From contig CM065183.1 in the NCBI GenBank assembly GCA_033026295.1, positions 13,432,657 to 13,496,656 of the forward strand: 64,000 nucleotides of DNA, read 5' to 3'. The notes below the pieces were generated by a model, which ran no database searches, was not told where the DNA came from, and worked only from the letters and a program-made list of their open reading frames with translations. Every line of letters begins with the position of its first letter. Position 1 is the first letter of the stretch. The DNA comes from Channa striata (taxonomy: Eukaryota > Chordata > Actinopteri > Anabantiformes > Channidae). This document shows, in pieces, positions 22,901-36,623 of the stretch. The position numbers were made by a program, and so were the translations under genes.

Positions 22901-25515
22901 GCCCTCCATGAAGGCTTCGGGCGGCATCCACTTCACGGGCAGCATGGCACGACCTCCCTTCCTGTAATAGCTCGCTCTGCACGGACACAAACAGCTTTGC
23001 TATAGTCAGACGATAGTGACTAGACGTATATGAGCAACTGCTAATGCTAACAATTAAATGAAACATTGGTACATGAAATCCATTGTTTGTAGTTTGCGGC
23101 ACCATCGTCATGGCAACATCACTGCCCTCAAAAGCAGGAAGAAAAATTCTCACGTCGAGCCATTAATTCACTGTTTGTCAACGGCTGTATCAGCACTCTG
23201 ATCCAATCGTGTTTCCAGCTTCCTGACGTGCTGGTGAGAGACCCTTTAAGAACTTCTTATCTCGCTGAGACGAAAGAGGGAGATTTTTTTGGCCAGGCCA
23301 AGCCCTGTCGGAGCCATTTTTAATGCTGTTTTGTGCGCCGCCTTGGTAGAGAAATTATCAGATTTGTGGTGAAGATAGAGGTCAGTGCGTGGTTCATCTC
23401 GCTCTGCTGAAGGCTCACGGCGAGGACAGACATAAAGTGAGTGCTGCTAAGCTTCACGTCCATCACGGTGTCCTGTGTCGAGATCACGGTTAAGTGGTGT
23501 CTGCTGGTTGGTTTGGCTGGAAAAAGCATCTGTTGGCAGGGTTCGCTATTGCAGAGGAGTTAATCTTTTTGCTCCCAGTGATTTTTGTCACACAAATGGC
23601 ACTTTAAGCACTTTTTTGGAAACACGGCAACATCTTTAGAATAAATAGGACTGTAATAGCCTGTAGACACAGTTTGTGACTGGAAAGTTGCCAGTTCAAA
23701 TCCCTGGGCCCCATACTGAAGGTGTGGTGGCAACACTCACGTTCTCTTTTCCTTCAAAAACAAGTGAAGCACCAACTCCTCCGCTGGAGCTGCACACGTC
23801 TGCACGGGGCAGTAATTACACTGGGCAGCTCCCAGGTGTGAAAGTGAAAAGATCATCATGCTTAGTTGGTGTTCTCAGGCCAAACAAGATCTAAAAAGCG
23901 AGTGAAAAGAACGGGAAACACTTCCAACACAGGGGGGCAAAGAATTAAACAAGACGACGGCAGCTTGGATCAAACAAACAAGTAACATCTTGGCAGACTG
24001 ACTTCCTCAGTTACACCATCCAAAGTCTGTGGCTTGGGGCTGCGTGACCCAGTACATTTTGCCTTTAGTAGAAGAAAGATTTTAAATCTGACATCCACAA
24101 TGTTTGACCTGCTGCTAATCGCTACAAATGCCTCAAAAGCTAAACTGAATCCAGAAATAATGTGCAATCAGCGCCTGGATGCTAAAACAGACATAATAAG
24201 ACATTGAGTAGAGACAATTTGCAGCTTTGTGTAAGTTTTTCAAAGCTGCTGTGCTCAAGGTGAACATATTGCGAATATAAGACTAAATTTCATACAGTGA
24301 CCTCAGGACAAATAACAGAACCAGCACCTGGTTTAACTCATCTATAGCTGTAGAGGAGCAGTGAGCAAAGGTGACTATGAAACGCTCTCAGAATATATGA
24401 CTAAAAAGGGAAATGTATACTTGAAAAAATATACTAGAAAACTAATAATGCAAGACATAAGCATTGAATAAATGACACAATCATTGAAGCAGGCCAAACA
24501 ATTACAACTTGAGTCTGAGTCACACAGATCTCCACCAGGTTCCCGTTTTAGGCCGGTCATTAGAGGCCTGAATCCTGCCATCGTCTTTCCTCTTCCTGTG
24601 CATCCCACTCATTTTCCTGTCTATCCCAGTAAAGAAAACCGTAAAGGCAAGAAGACAAAACAGCTGTGGCAGTGTTTGCTGTATTTGTTGCTCTGTTAGA
24701 GATTATTTTTGTGACAAGAAATTCTCCCCCCCTTTAAAAAAGAAGCCATATACATTTTCATTTCTGCCCTGTAAGTAAAATTTTAAAAAGGACGACCTGG
24801 ACAGATTCAATGTTTAGAAATTCCTATTCAGTCTGTTATCCGTCTATTAAAAACGCTGAAATATTTTGAACAGATAGAGCGCTGATAAAATACAAAGCCT
24901 TAAGATTGATAATCCCCTTATCAGTGGTGTGACCTCCTTTTTAGCAGGGGGGTTTATGGACATATTTATTACTCCTGCTAACATCACCAACACAGACTGA
25001 AAGCTGAGCTGCAGATTAGGGAGGCTTAAATTCATTCCCAGGGAATCTATAGCACAAATGGAGGTGTTTTATATGTGTGTTTTTGTGTGTGCAGCAAGAA
25101 AGCGGGAAGACAGAGACGTATCGGAGGGAAAACTAATAGCAAGACACAGGCAGTTTGTTAAATGGAAAGTGAGACGGCTGAACATGCACCCGAGGACACA
25201 CAACGAGGAGCCCAGTGCTTATGTCTGTTCCAGGAGTTAAATGCCTTTGTTCTGCCTTCCTGTTAGTGTGTCTGCATGTGTACGCCTTTAAAGAAACAAC
25301 CCAAAGTTATACCCCATTGTTAACAGTTCCTATGAGAATATGGTCATTAAGGCAAAATATCAATTCTTCTCTAAAAGCACAGTGAATTTCTCTTTAGAGT
25401 AGCAGCTGTTTACTTTAAGATGATTACTGACTGGCAGCTATTGTTGCTCCGCTTTTTATTTACCGCCACATTACCAGTGTGCAGGCATGCGTGCGAGAAC
25501 GAGATGTAAGTAAGC

Positions 25516-25550
<35 letters not shown>

Positions 25551-28500
25551 GGGGGGAGAGAGAGAGCGAGCGTGGAATGCTGTGTGGCAGAATGCCTGTG
25601 GCTTTTCCTCACACGATATAAAAAGCTGACATTAAGCCTTGTCCTGGTCCCTGACTGTGACACTCATCCCCTGCGACGACCTCGAAAAGGACTCCCGTGC
25701 TCCTCGTCACATAGCAGGAGGGCCACATCGTGAAACTGAAACCAGAATAACAAACCAGCGACACAGCGGCATTGTAGCTAAAACAGCCGCCCTTCCCTCT
25801 CGCCATAATAACAATGATCATAAAAAAAACTGTGCTGGCACCATGACTCCAGGCTGAGAGATAAAAAACTAAATTACAGCGAGACACCTGAAAAACTGAC
25901 ATCAGCAATTAAATCAAACGCTCCTAACGCGGTTCCCCAAGGGTATTGTGCAACAGCTTTTAACGGACGCTCTGAGAATGACTTTGCTCTTGTGTGACTT
26001 TCCATCGGATGATTTCAAAGTGCTGCGTTAATATACCTGGATGTTGTGACATCTTTCCCCTGCTCTAATTTCCTAACAGATGAAAGTCTTGAGATTTCCC
26101 TGTCGAATTGTACATTCATTTAAATGGTGTCACTTGAAATAGTGGTGGCTATATTAAAAAGCTGGAGCTGAGAATAATGAGATGCCGTTGGGGCTACAGA
26201 TAAGTAGAAGGAAACAGTCGACCAGTGTGGAGGAGGACAAAACCTGTTTCACACTGAGCTGTGACATTTACCACTTTAAGTCTCCTTGAAAAAACATAAG
26301 CAAGAAAATAGATTTCTAATGAAATTGTTTCATTATTTTTGTCTTATGCAAGGATCTTTTAACATATTCATCCATAATTAATGCATCTAAGTCTATCACT
26401 CGGGAGCCACAAATGCAGCAAAACAAAACAGCAAGGTTAAAAATGTATCTGTGTATGTGCAGTGCCCATAAATTCTGGGGAATCAGTGATGTGCACAGCA
26501 GGATTCTAGCCAGTGTCTTTCTACCTTAAGATACCAAAGGAAAGCGAGAGATCAAACACTGTCACAGAGCCGAGCTTTCTCCGGATTCATTCACCGCTGT
26601 TTGGAGAAACAGTTATGGCTCTCCTCTTGCCTTTAGATTTGTTAAATCCTGTAAGTGAAGGAGTCTCTACACCTAGAATTTCACCCAGGCATTTCAGATA
26701 CTGTAAACAAACAACTGGAGAGATAATTTTTTCGTCGTGTGAGACGTCTGTTTTTTTTTTTTTTTGTTCAAACAGCTTCAAACCTTTTGTTCAAACCTCA
26801 ACAAAAAGGCAGGTCTTTGGGGTTTGCTCTGTTTATCTACTGGTCACATGATGGTGCAATAACGGCAAACAGTGAAGAAGCATCAGGGAAGCCAAAGAAG
26901 TGGTAATTTAGCAGAAATGCCCACAGACTCTAATGATGGACAGGTGTCATGCACCACATCACAGCTGGATGTGGTTGTGCTTTATTGGTGCACACCTTTC
27001 CGATAACTGTATTTGCAAACGTGACAGTCACTTCTGTCCAGTGTGAACTGGCCTCCACTGCATCCTAGCTGCAAGCCTGTTAACGCCACATGGTCTCGGC
27101 CCCGAGACTCCAAATGAACCTGATCCACTGGAGCCAAGGGTTGCTGCTGTCTTATTTTATCAGTGATCTGTTGTGTTTTTGAATTGCACCTGTAAATGTC
27201 TCTTGCCATCCCAAAATCTCCAATCTTGGCAACACGGCCTGGTCCTTTGCAGGTCAATAGGCAATTCCGAGCAGCAATGTCCCTGAAAGCAGAGAAAAAT
27301 GCAAGCAGTCTGTGAGGTCGTTCCATATACTCAGAGTTTGAATAGACCACATTCTTGTACCTCAATAAACAACCAGCAGTGCAAGTCAAAAGAATCTGAA
27401 GTTATTTTTAATAAATGGGTGTGCTGCGTGTAGAAGAGGCAGATAGGACTAAACACTGACATTCACACATAGCCTGGCTCCTGGTTTTTGTCTTCGCTAG
27501 TTTAAGTTTGTCATATATTTGCATCTATTAGAGGCTCCATGTATAAAACACCTACAGACGCTCTAATGTTGGAACTGAAGTTCAGTGTAAGTACGGAGCT
27601 GCCCAGGGCAAACTGGCAAACTGTATAGTTTCCCACTGTGCCTTCACGACTCTGCCCACATGGTGCATCCAAAGGAAAAAATTGAAATGTTCCACAGTAA
27701 ATGCAGAGAGTGAGTCTGAGGAGAGAATTCATAAAATTCATATTTGCACTGTACTAGCTTGGTTATTGTTCGAGAAAATGCAGCAGTTCGCACGGCATGC
27801 TCGACTCCCGTCTGGGGAAGAGGAATTGAAGCCCATGCACTTCTTCTTCTGCTCCCCGGGCGTCTAACTTTCTTAACATCTTCGGAAGTGACATCGTGAA
27901 CACACTGCTTCCCATCAGAACGGAGACAAGTGTGCACTGGGGCTAATAAACACCCAGAATTTAACATCAATATAACATCATGTGACACTGGGCTTAAACT
28001 AGACCATGAGAAGGCTGGAAATGAAAAACTACAAACCAAAGTATGAAGCTCTGTGAGTGTGCAGACATCAACACATTGTTTTGATGTTAGGCCTCCACAC
28101 TCTAATTAACTTAGATGAGAAATGACACAATGAGGATAAAGTCATAGTTTAGACGGATTTAAACTGAGGGCTTTTTAAGGACAGGGTCTACATTATGCAT
28201 CGTTGCACCACTTGAATATGCCAGAAGTGTTTTGAGCTGTTCGACTTATATTTCAGTGCTTAGTTTCATATTAAATCGTTCAGAGTGAAATATAAACAAC
28301 AGTGTGTTTAGGCCGTGCTTTTGCTTTTTATTTGATCTATATGAAGATCTGTTTTTTACTCTACTTGAGTCCAAACACAGACTAAAGTGTATATATATAA
28401 ATCTCGGTAAACTGAGTTATTATTCTAGCAACAGACAATTTCCTCAACTGCGGCATCACACCACAGACGGACTTAATGGTGATGAAGTAGTGGAACAATC

Positions 28501-31500
28501 GCACACTATTACAGTAGCACTTGAGCTACTTCAGGAAGGCCGAACCCCTTCAATCGGAGCGTGTGGGAGTGCACGCACACAGACACAAACTCTTTCTTAA
28601 GATCCTTTCTCATGAGGTGTTGTAGCCAAACACGACCAGTCTTTGTTTAATGGCTTGGAAGATTTCATGCAAATGATTTGCTTTTTCCTGTAGGCAATGC
28701 TGAGCCTTGAAATTCAGCAGCGGTTGTCACAGACTGCCAGCTCAGGGCTTAAGGGAAGGACGCTGTCGATTGTACATACAACACAGCAACGTGAGAGCAG
28801 GCTGTTATTAAAATGAAGTTAACCGGCCTCATATCGCAGACTTTATTTACAGTCAGTTTTAACTGCTTAAAGACCCGTTTTACGGCGGCACTTAGAGAAC
28901 GCTCTGTGTTATTAGTATATGTGAACACCTGCGGTTGCTCTCCTTAACATGCTGCTTCTTCTCAGGTGACTATAATTTTCATTGTAAACCAAGTGTGTTG
29001 CGAAATAAACAAAAATGTAACATTACAGAATTTCCGTGCAAAAAACAAATACCACTACAGAAACAGAGCTCAGACAAAGCCCAAAGCCAGAGGAAGTTGT
29101 TTTCAGACATCACTAACCCTGTGATTTACCTGTTGGAGCACGCAGCGGTTCATCTTCAACCCAGTGATGCCCGAGAAAAAAAGCTGCATTTTCTGAGCAG
29201 CAGCAACTCCTGCACATAACCTCATTCACCTGCCCTTTCCTCAACCCTGAGTAAACACACCTCCATACAAATTGAAATGAGTCTCAAGGACAGCATTAGG
29301 GTCCAATTTAATACAGATTTGAAGGCAGAAAAGTGGGCTGAAAAGAGGATCACGAGCCTCTGGAGAAGAGTCGGCCATTAGGTGGATTGATGGGGCTTTC
29401 CTGTGCTATGTTGGTGCAAACAAGGTTTCAGAGATGTCAGCTGTAATTGGCCAGTTCCAAAGAAGCCAAAGACAGACATGAAATTAGGAAATGCACTTTA
29501 ACTGACTTGATGTGATTGTAGGAGTAATTTCAGCTTTTTTCCATTTTGACATCTAATTGACTTTCCTCATGAACATTAAAGAAAAGGCTTTCGAAATTCT
29601 TAAGTCCGACCATTTGCATCACCAACTGCTGTAAATACGGCTATGGAGGGGGCACTCTGTTGACTTGTGTCTTGGATACAGAGCGTGAAAAGCCAAGCCG
29701 GCCACCCCATATGGCTGCTCTGGTGCTAAACTCATCACTTGTCCGTTCTGCTATCGTACGAGAGGCAAAAGGCATGCAGAGTCCATATGTTCCACTTGGA
29801 CAAGAAGAGGCACCTCGCCATTCTGAGAAGTCAGCAGACGCATGTGGGCAAGTCTGTGCTTGTCTGTTTGTGCATTTTCTTGTGAATATTTGCATTTTGT
29901 GCGTGTGCTGTATATCGTTGACAGTATTTCTCTGTCTGTCTGTCTGATCTGCTTAGGCTTAGGGAGACAGAGTAATGTAAATTACGGCCTTTCATCATTA
30001 TTGATTTGTTTTTCCTTTTCAATTTGCTTATGAAAAATGTGAAGTCTTCTGGTGAAGTACCTGTGTATAAACTGGTTGTCTTCCAGATACTGGCACCCCT
30101 TAGCGATGTCTCTGGCTACATTGAGAAGGTCCACCATGGTCAGGCTGGACGGTTGCTCCTAAACAAAGACGTGACAGTGGTTGTTTGTTTCGAGATATTT
30201 GAGAGACAGATTTGTAGGTATTCATCCAAAACAAGAAATTAATGACAAGTCGGTGCAGTTAGGAGAATTTAGAGAGAATATGAAACTGTCCAATTTTTCT
30301 TTAAAGAAAACATGAATGCCTGTTTCAAACCTAAAAGGATCTAATTTGGATCATGGTGTGTTTAATAATTCACGGGCACAATGAGAATAACAGATTTCTA
30401 ATGGTAAAACAACAAATATGGTCCCTTAAGTGACATTCAGCTGTGAGTCTCACCGGCCGAGGTCTGGTCTCCCTGAGGAAGGTCTTGAGGTCTCCTCCTG
30501 TCATTAGCTCCAGCAGGATGAACCTGGGCATGGCCTGCAGACTTACTCCTATACAACGCACAATGTTCTGGTGGCTGAACTTACTGTAGGGAGAGAACGA
30601 CAGCGTGGAAATGTGCAACACAAGCGTCTTCGTTAGCGCTGTACCAGAGCTCAGTTTTTGTTCACTATCCATGCGACTCTCACCTGATGATCAGAGCCTC
30701 CATGAGGAAGTCCAGTTCATCTTGCTCAGAGCAAACCTCAGGAAGGGTCTATTGAAGATACATAAATTAATAAAAAATTCACATTAACTAACGTTTTATA
30801 TAGTGTAATCATGACTTTGTAGTTATAAAGAGATGTAATTAAGTATTAGTGCTACAAAGTGTTTAACTGCACATGAGATATGCAAAATGTAACTGACAAA
30901 TCAAGTACTGAACTTTTTGAGCCCTTTTCCTGAGAATAAGTATTCTTTGTACAAAATTAGTCAACTGGTGAGGAGGTTGAAAGTTTAACCACGAGAAAGA
31001 GTAAGATTTCACCTTAACTGCCACTTGCAGTGGACTCTGTTCCCCTGGTATGCCCACCGCCAGCCCCTCATACACTTCACCAAACGCACCGTGGCCCAGA
31101 CCCCTGGATACACAAACATGTCATTCATTTGCAGTTCTGTTCATATTTCAGGCATTAGTCTCAAAAGGAAGACTTACACCAAAGCAGGGTTTCAGATTGA
31201 GAGATCTGGACTAAAGACATCAGAAGCAAGAAATCATAAGAGATGTTTTAAATAGGCCTGTGTGCAATAACAGAACGTGGAGCCAAACACTGGATAAAGA
31301 AGTGACACACTTGTGTCCACTCTGAAGAGACATTTTAAATAACAGGATGAAACAGAAGCTCACGGCCCAAGATAACACACGTGTTTGCACAATGCTCTTA
31401 CACTAACACAACGGTCAAATGTTTACACTCTTTTAATCAGTCACGATCCAGTAAACTACAAAATGCAAAATAAATCTGTCAATGTCCCAAAATTCCATAA

Positions 31501-34500
31501 CGGTCTTACTAGGGGTAACAAGTGCTTCTGCTCTCTGCACCAGCGCTTCTTTAACGTGGCCCTTTTCACTGAAAACTTCCTGTGAAACTTTCCTTGATTC
31601 ATTTCTGTGTGCAGGTCTTCCTTTGACATGCAAGAACTGCAGTGAGCATCTAGACTGGACCAGTTCAGACACTCAATATGTCACAGCATGTGGACTTATT
31701 CCCTCTTCAGTGAAAACAAAGACATTTCACCATTTTTTATTTTTTAAATTTTATTACTGTATTGCATTAGGTCTCATTCTTTTTCTATATTATTTAAATA
31801 CAGTATGTGAAGACTATAAATACTAAAGTGAAAAGACAGAAAAATACTGTAAACCCCCCTGTCCCCCGTCTTTGGCCCAAACTTGCACATAGCAACACAG
31901 AGGAAAAGCTTCTATAAATGGATAAGAACTAATGGTGGATTGAAGAAGTTTGCATAGGATTCATTGAAACACACTTGCAAGAGAAGATTTCTGTTGTGCT
32001 AACAAGTTGATGATGAAGATCAAGTGAATCACAATGTCATTAAACCCATCTTAGCAATTGAGAGAAATCAGTCAGTGTTCTGAATTAGCTGCTCAGAACC
32101 TTTTCAACCCACAACGGCAAACAACAATATCAATGTGAAATCATTTTGCAGATGTCAGAGTGTAGAATTGTGAACTTTGGCATCAGCTATTTTACTTGAT
32201 TCATGACTTGCATATCTCTTAGATAAAAGGAAATATTCATGAAGTTAGAAGAAAAAAGTATTTATCATAAAGATTAAGAACCAGAATGATAAAATGGTGA
32301 ACAATAAAACCTACGAAAGATGCATTAAAAATTGAAAGGAGCTCTGCAAAAATAATCTCACAGCCACTTGGTTCACCCGTACACTCATGCTTTACACTTT
32401 AAATTTCAACATTTATTTAAACTGTTCTCCCACTGCAATATATTTATGTCCACCTCATGACAAAACACACAGTTTTGTTCACAAATATTTTAAATGTTTT
32501 ACTGTTGCCATCCCTAAATCAGTAATTCCACATTTCAAGAAACGTGTAGGTTGGTGGATTCAACTCGGTATCTACGATAAGAATAATCACCTTGCGAGGG
32601 AGATGTTACGTCTCGGTACTTCCTTCAGATCGTTGACTGACGCCGTCTTGCCGGCGAAGCAGTAGTTGGGGTTGTAGTCGGTCATGATGGTGGAGGCCCG
32701 CAGTTTACTGAGCTTGCAGTCTGGACTCTGCAGCTCCAGCTGAATGGACTGCAGCTCTGTGTGTTTACGCCTGTACACTGGGGAGATGAAAATGAAAGAG
32801 GAGATTCATTCCTCTACTGAAATATCCACAGTTTCAAAAACCAACAAAGCCTTGAACCCGTCGTCTGGTAGAAAAATTATTGCTGGCAGCCAAAGACACA
32901 CTTTTACAGTTATTACTGTTCTCAAGACCTCTTGCTTGTACAATAGCAGTTTTTATCAAATCAAATCCTTTGTGTATCGAAATTATTGATTTCTCGCTAT
33001 GTATAATGTCAGATTTGTCTTTGTAAAACATTCAGATTTACTATGTTTTAGAGTTGCACCTTTAACACTCGAATCTGCCTTGTACGTGAAGCTTGGTAAC
33101 AAAGTACAACTCTCGGATAATGAAAACCTTTTGCCTTTACACTGCAAACAAAAAACACTTTGTGCAGTATAGCCCACAGCATGAAACACAGATTTCCCTC
33201 AAAACCACATTTTAAAGTGCTAGAAGCTTCAACCTGGATTTTGAACGCATTAGTCACCGGGTGAGTTGTTTGTGTGTATGCACGTGTGTGTGCGTAGGGG
33301 AGTCATTTATTTACCGAGTGCTGTTTAATGTACGAGTGCTGTCAGCTGCTGGCTAAGCAGCCATCCGTCATTAGCGCATTTCATTCATCACAGAGCTAGT
33401 CCCACACCTGATGTGTGTGCAGGAGTGAAGGTGGGAGCCTGCAGATGTGTGATGGTCTGCAAATGTGAGAGTCAGCGTGGGAGTGTGCAGGGGATGATGG
33501 CTCGATGAGCACGTGGGTCTGGCTGTGATAGCCTGAAAGCAGACACGCACATCTGCGCTGGCTGCAGGGCTCACTTCCGATCCTGACAACAGCCTCGCAT
33601 GGGTCGTCTGAGAGGGGCCGGGGCAGAAACTCTGAGAGCTCTGTGTGAGCATGGGAGGGAGAACACTGGCCATTGTGTCTATGGTGCAAACAGAATTGAA
33701 ACGCCTTCAGACATTTAGTTCCACGGTCCGACTCTTAAATGTTGAGACAAACCCCTCAGTTTGGTCATTGTCAACGTTGTTATGATATCGCTTGGAACTG
33801 CATTAGTCTTTTTTCTTCTGTAGAGCCCAGTGTGATCACTTCCTGTTCACTACACAGCGCACTGTCCTTACCTCTTGACATTTAATGTGTGATTGTCCGA
33901 CTTTAAAGTAAGCGATAAAAATAACGTTTTTATAATAAAAACAAATATGATATATATTTTACAGATAATGAGTACAATAAACTAGATTCTGCTAACAAGC
34001 CCATAATGCAATACATTACATTTTATAGATGGGAAAAGTATCTTGCGTGACAGCGGACCTGTCAGCGATGACAGAGTATGACTGATAAGTGTATAAAATC
34101 CCCTGACTGGAAGCCATAGTTTTAAGCTGAAGATATATTCGCAATATATGCAACAGTGACTGGTAACCCCATCAGTCATGTGACAGCTGGAAGGGCAGAA
34201 ATAGCAATTCTAATCTGCGTCTCACTGGGCTTTCAAATATCCAAGTGAACTGCTCAGGGGTGTTTCTGGAAATTCTGGTGCCCTAGGCGAGATGTTCCGT
34301 GAGGGTGCCAGAGGGAACTAATCTTTACAAGAGAAAAGAATTATGACAATTATAATGATTTTATTATTTAAATTTTACCTTTACTCAACTTATCTACTGC
34401 AGGTTTCGACTCATCTGAGCACGAGTGTCTTTGATACCTCTACATTAAACGCAGTGTGTCATTTCATTTCCGTAGCCCATGGCTGCCCCAGTCGTTTGTA

Positions 34501-36547
34501 TAATACAACAGTTATTTTGATTCTTAATTTTCCCTTTATTACACAATTTGTACTTCTCACCAGGTAACGCTGTATTAAATTAGTAAAGTAATTTACATGT
34601 GTTTTACAGAGTTCGGAAAATATAAAAGGCTTGTTTCACATGCAGAATTTGACCTAACTCATATTCATAATGCTAAACTTCGCCTGCCTTTGGACATCCA
34701 CAATATTAAATTCTCATTGTAGCGCATTGTTTACAGGCTTTCATTTCCAAAATTTGCTGCTTCACTGGCTGCATGACTGTTGAGGACATACTCTGTGCAC
34801 ACAGGCGTAACATTTAGTAAAATAATGTTAAATTGATGCCGAGACATAAAAAACTACCTAGTGCAACAGAGCTTCACTTGAAAGACAAGAAATATGAGAT
34901 TAAGCTTTAGGAACTTTATTGCACACAATATACTGTTGGAAAGAAACATTTCTTGAGAATTTGTGCCATTATTTTCTAAAGGAATGACACAAGCCAAAAA
35001 TGCGGATCATTGTCCTACATGTAGAAGACAACAGCTGATTCCAAATGATTGTAGAAAATTCATATTATCATTTGTAATATGAAACATTTAGTGCCGGACA
35101 TGTGACGGTACTCACTTATCATGACTCCAGAGACAGCCAGCAGCAGGGCAGCAATGAGGGCGGAGGTGCCCACGGACAGGCCCAGTGCCAGGTGAGACAG
35201 AGACGGCTGGAGAGGCAACGGGGACATCTCTGCAGGACAAGGGGAAACAACAGAGTTGCACAGTCGTTATCTTCCCTGGAGGAGCATTAACATTCACTTG
35301 GCAACTCTGATCCCCAACTTAATTAATGATGTGAAAGCGATGACACAACAGAGCTTAGGAGCAGCAACGGCCAGCGCATAGCAATTTCTTTCCAGTAGTG
35401 TGGGGAGATCTCATTTCACGCGTCTAGGCGGAGGAGCAAATCTGCGTGTGGAGAGATCGATCTGAGATTTGGCTCTTTATGACCTACGATCATAGAATTA
35501 TCTAATGCTTGTCATTACTGAGAACAGATTTGCTAATGGCAGGGCCAAGAGACACTCGTGATCACTGGTCCTAAACTAGTTTTTGATGGGGACTGGATTC
35601 TGTGCAACGTGCCCATTGAGCCAAACCTCCAATCAGAATGCGGCACGGGGGTCACAGGTCATAAGGAAATGTTCCACAGGCCTCCAGCTGATGATCGCTG
35701 CTCCAAATGATTAAAATGCTGCTGCTCACAGTGTTGGCTTTTATCTTCAAATTATAAAGTGATATCCACCATGTTAATTCATTTCAGATCTGCATTCATA
35801 CATTCGCTATTCATCTGAAATGACTAATTATAATGTGAGAGGCAATATTCGATCTAATGGGGTTTGTCTATGTACCTTTGTTACAGTTTAGCCCAAGAAG
35901 TTAAGGTTGACATGGTCTAATGAGCACAGCTAACCGAGGCTCATTAGGCCCATTATAAAATGCATTCATAAGCTATTGTATGATGTCAATACATCAGTAT
36001 CCAGGGGAAAACGTTTATTCTAAACCCTTGACATAATGAGATAAGGAGCTTTTATCTGAATGCAGCACAGAGATAAATTAGAAATCACAGAACAGCTAGG
36101 ACTGCTGTACAGTAGGTGTAACATTTTTTACTAAGAGGTTAGCTTACCCTATGGATTGATGATTATTATGAATTATTAAGAATCTATTAAAAACATTTCC
36201 TCAGATAAAGATTCAATAAAGTACAGAGTCCCCCCAGGCTTAATTACTTTTGTAGATTAATTCATTATCCATTCACTTGAGTCACAGTCTGTTACAGGTG
36301 CATTTACAGCTTAACTCGTTTTTATGTTTGCATTAATTTCACTTGTGTGTAACAGACAGAAAGAGAAACCATAATTCTTTACGTCAGACCTGTAGCATTG
36401 ATGCAGGACACCCTATCCGGTGCCAGGATGAGGTCGTCATCGCAGTAGCAGACGATGCTGTTCTTGGTCTCGTGGCATTCACCGCTCTCACAGTGGCTGC
36501 AATTCTGCACAGGGCTGATGATCACCTCCCCATCCCCCTCCATCGCT

Positions 36548-36623
<76 letters not shown>

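Larger units (their letters stand above)
22977..27189 (-). other. alk intron 25
   Basis: Contains a SINE (23655-23895) and a GT microsatellite with a G-run (25518-25556). No other feature is supported. Confidence 0.65.

Noticed and set aside
33371..33689. Two overlapping - strand frames in the GC-richer patch of alk intron 19
   Set aside because: Low-complexity Ser/His/Thr sequence without splice support; exons 19 and 20 join directly in phase.
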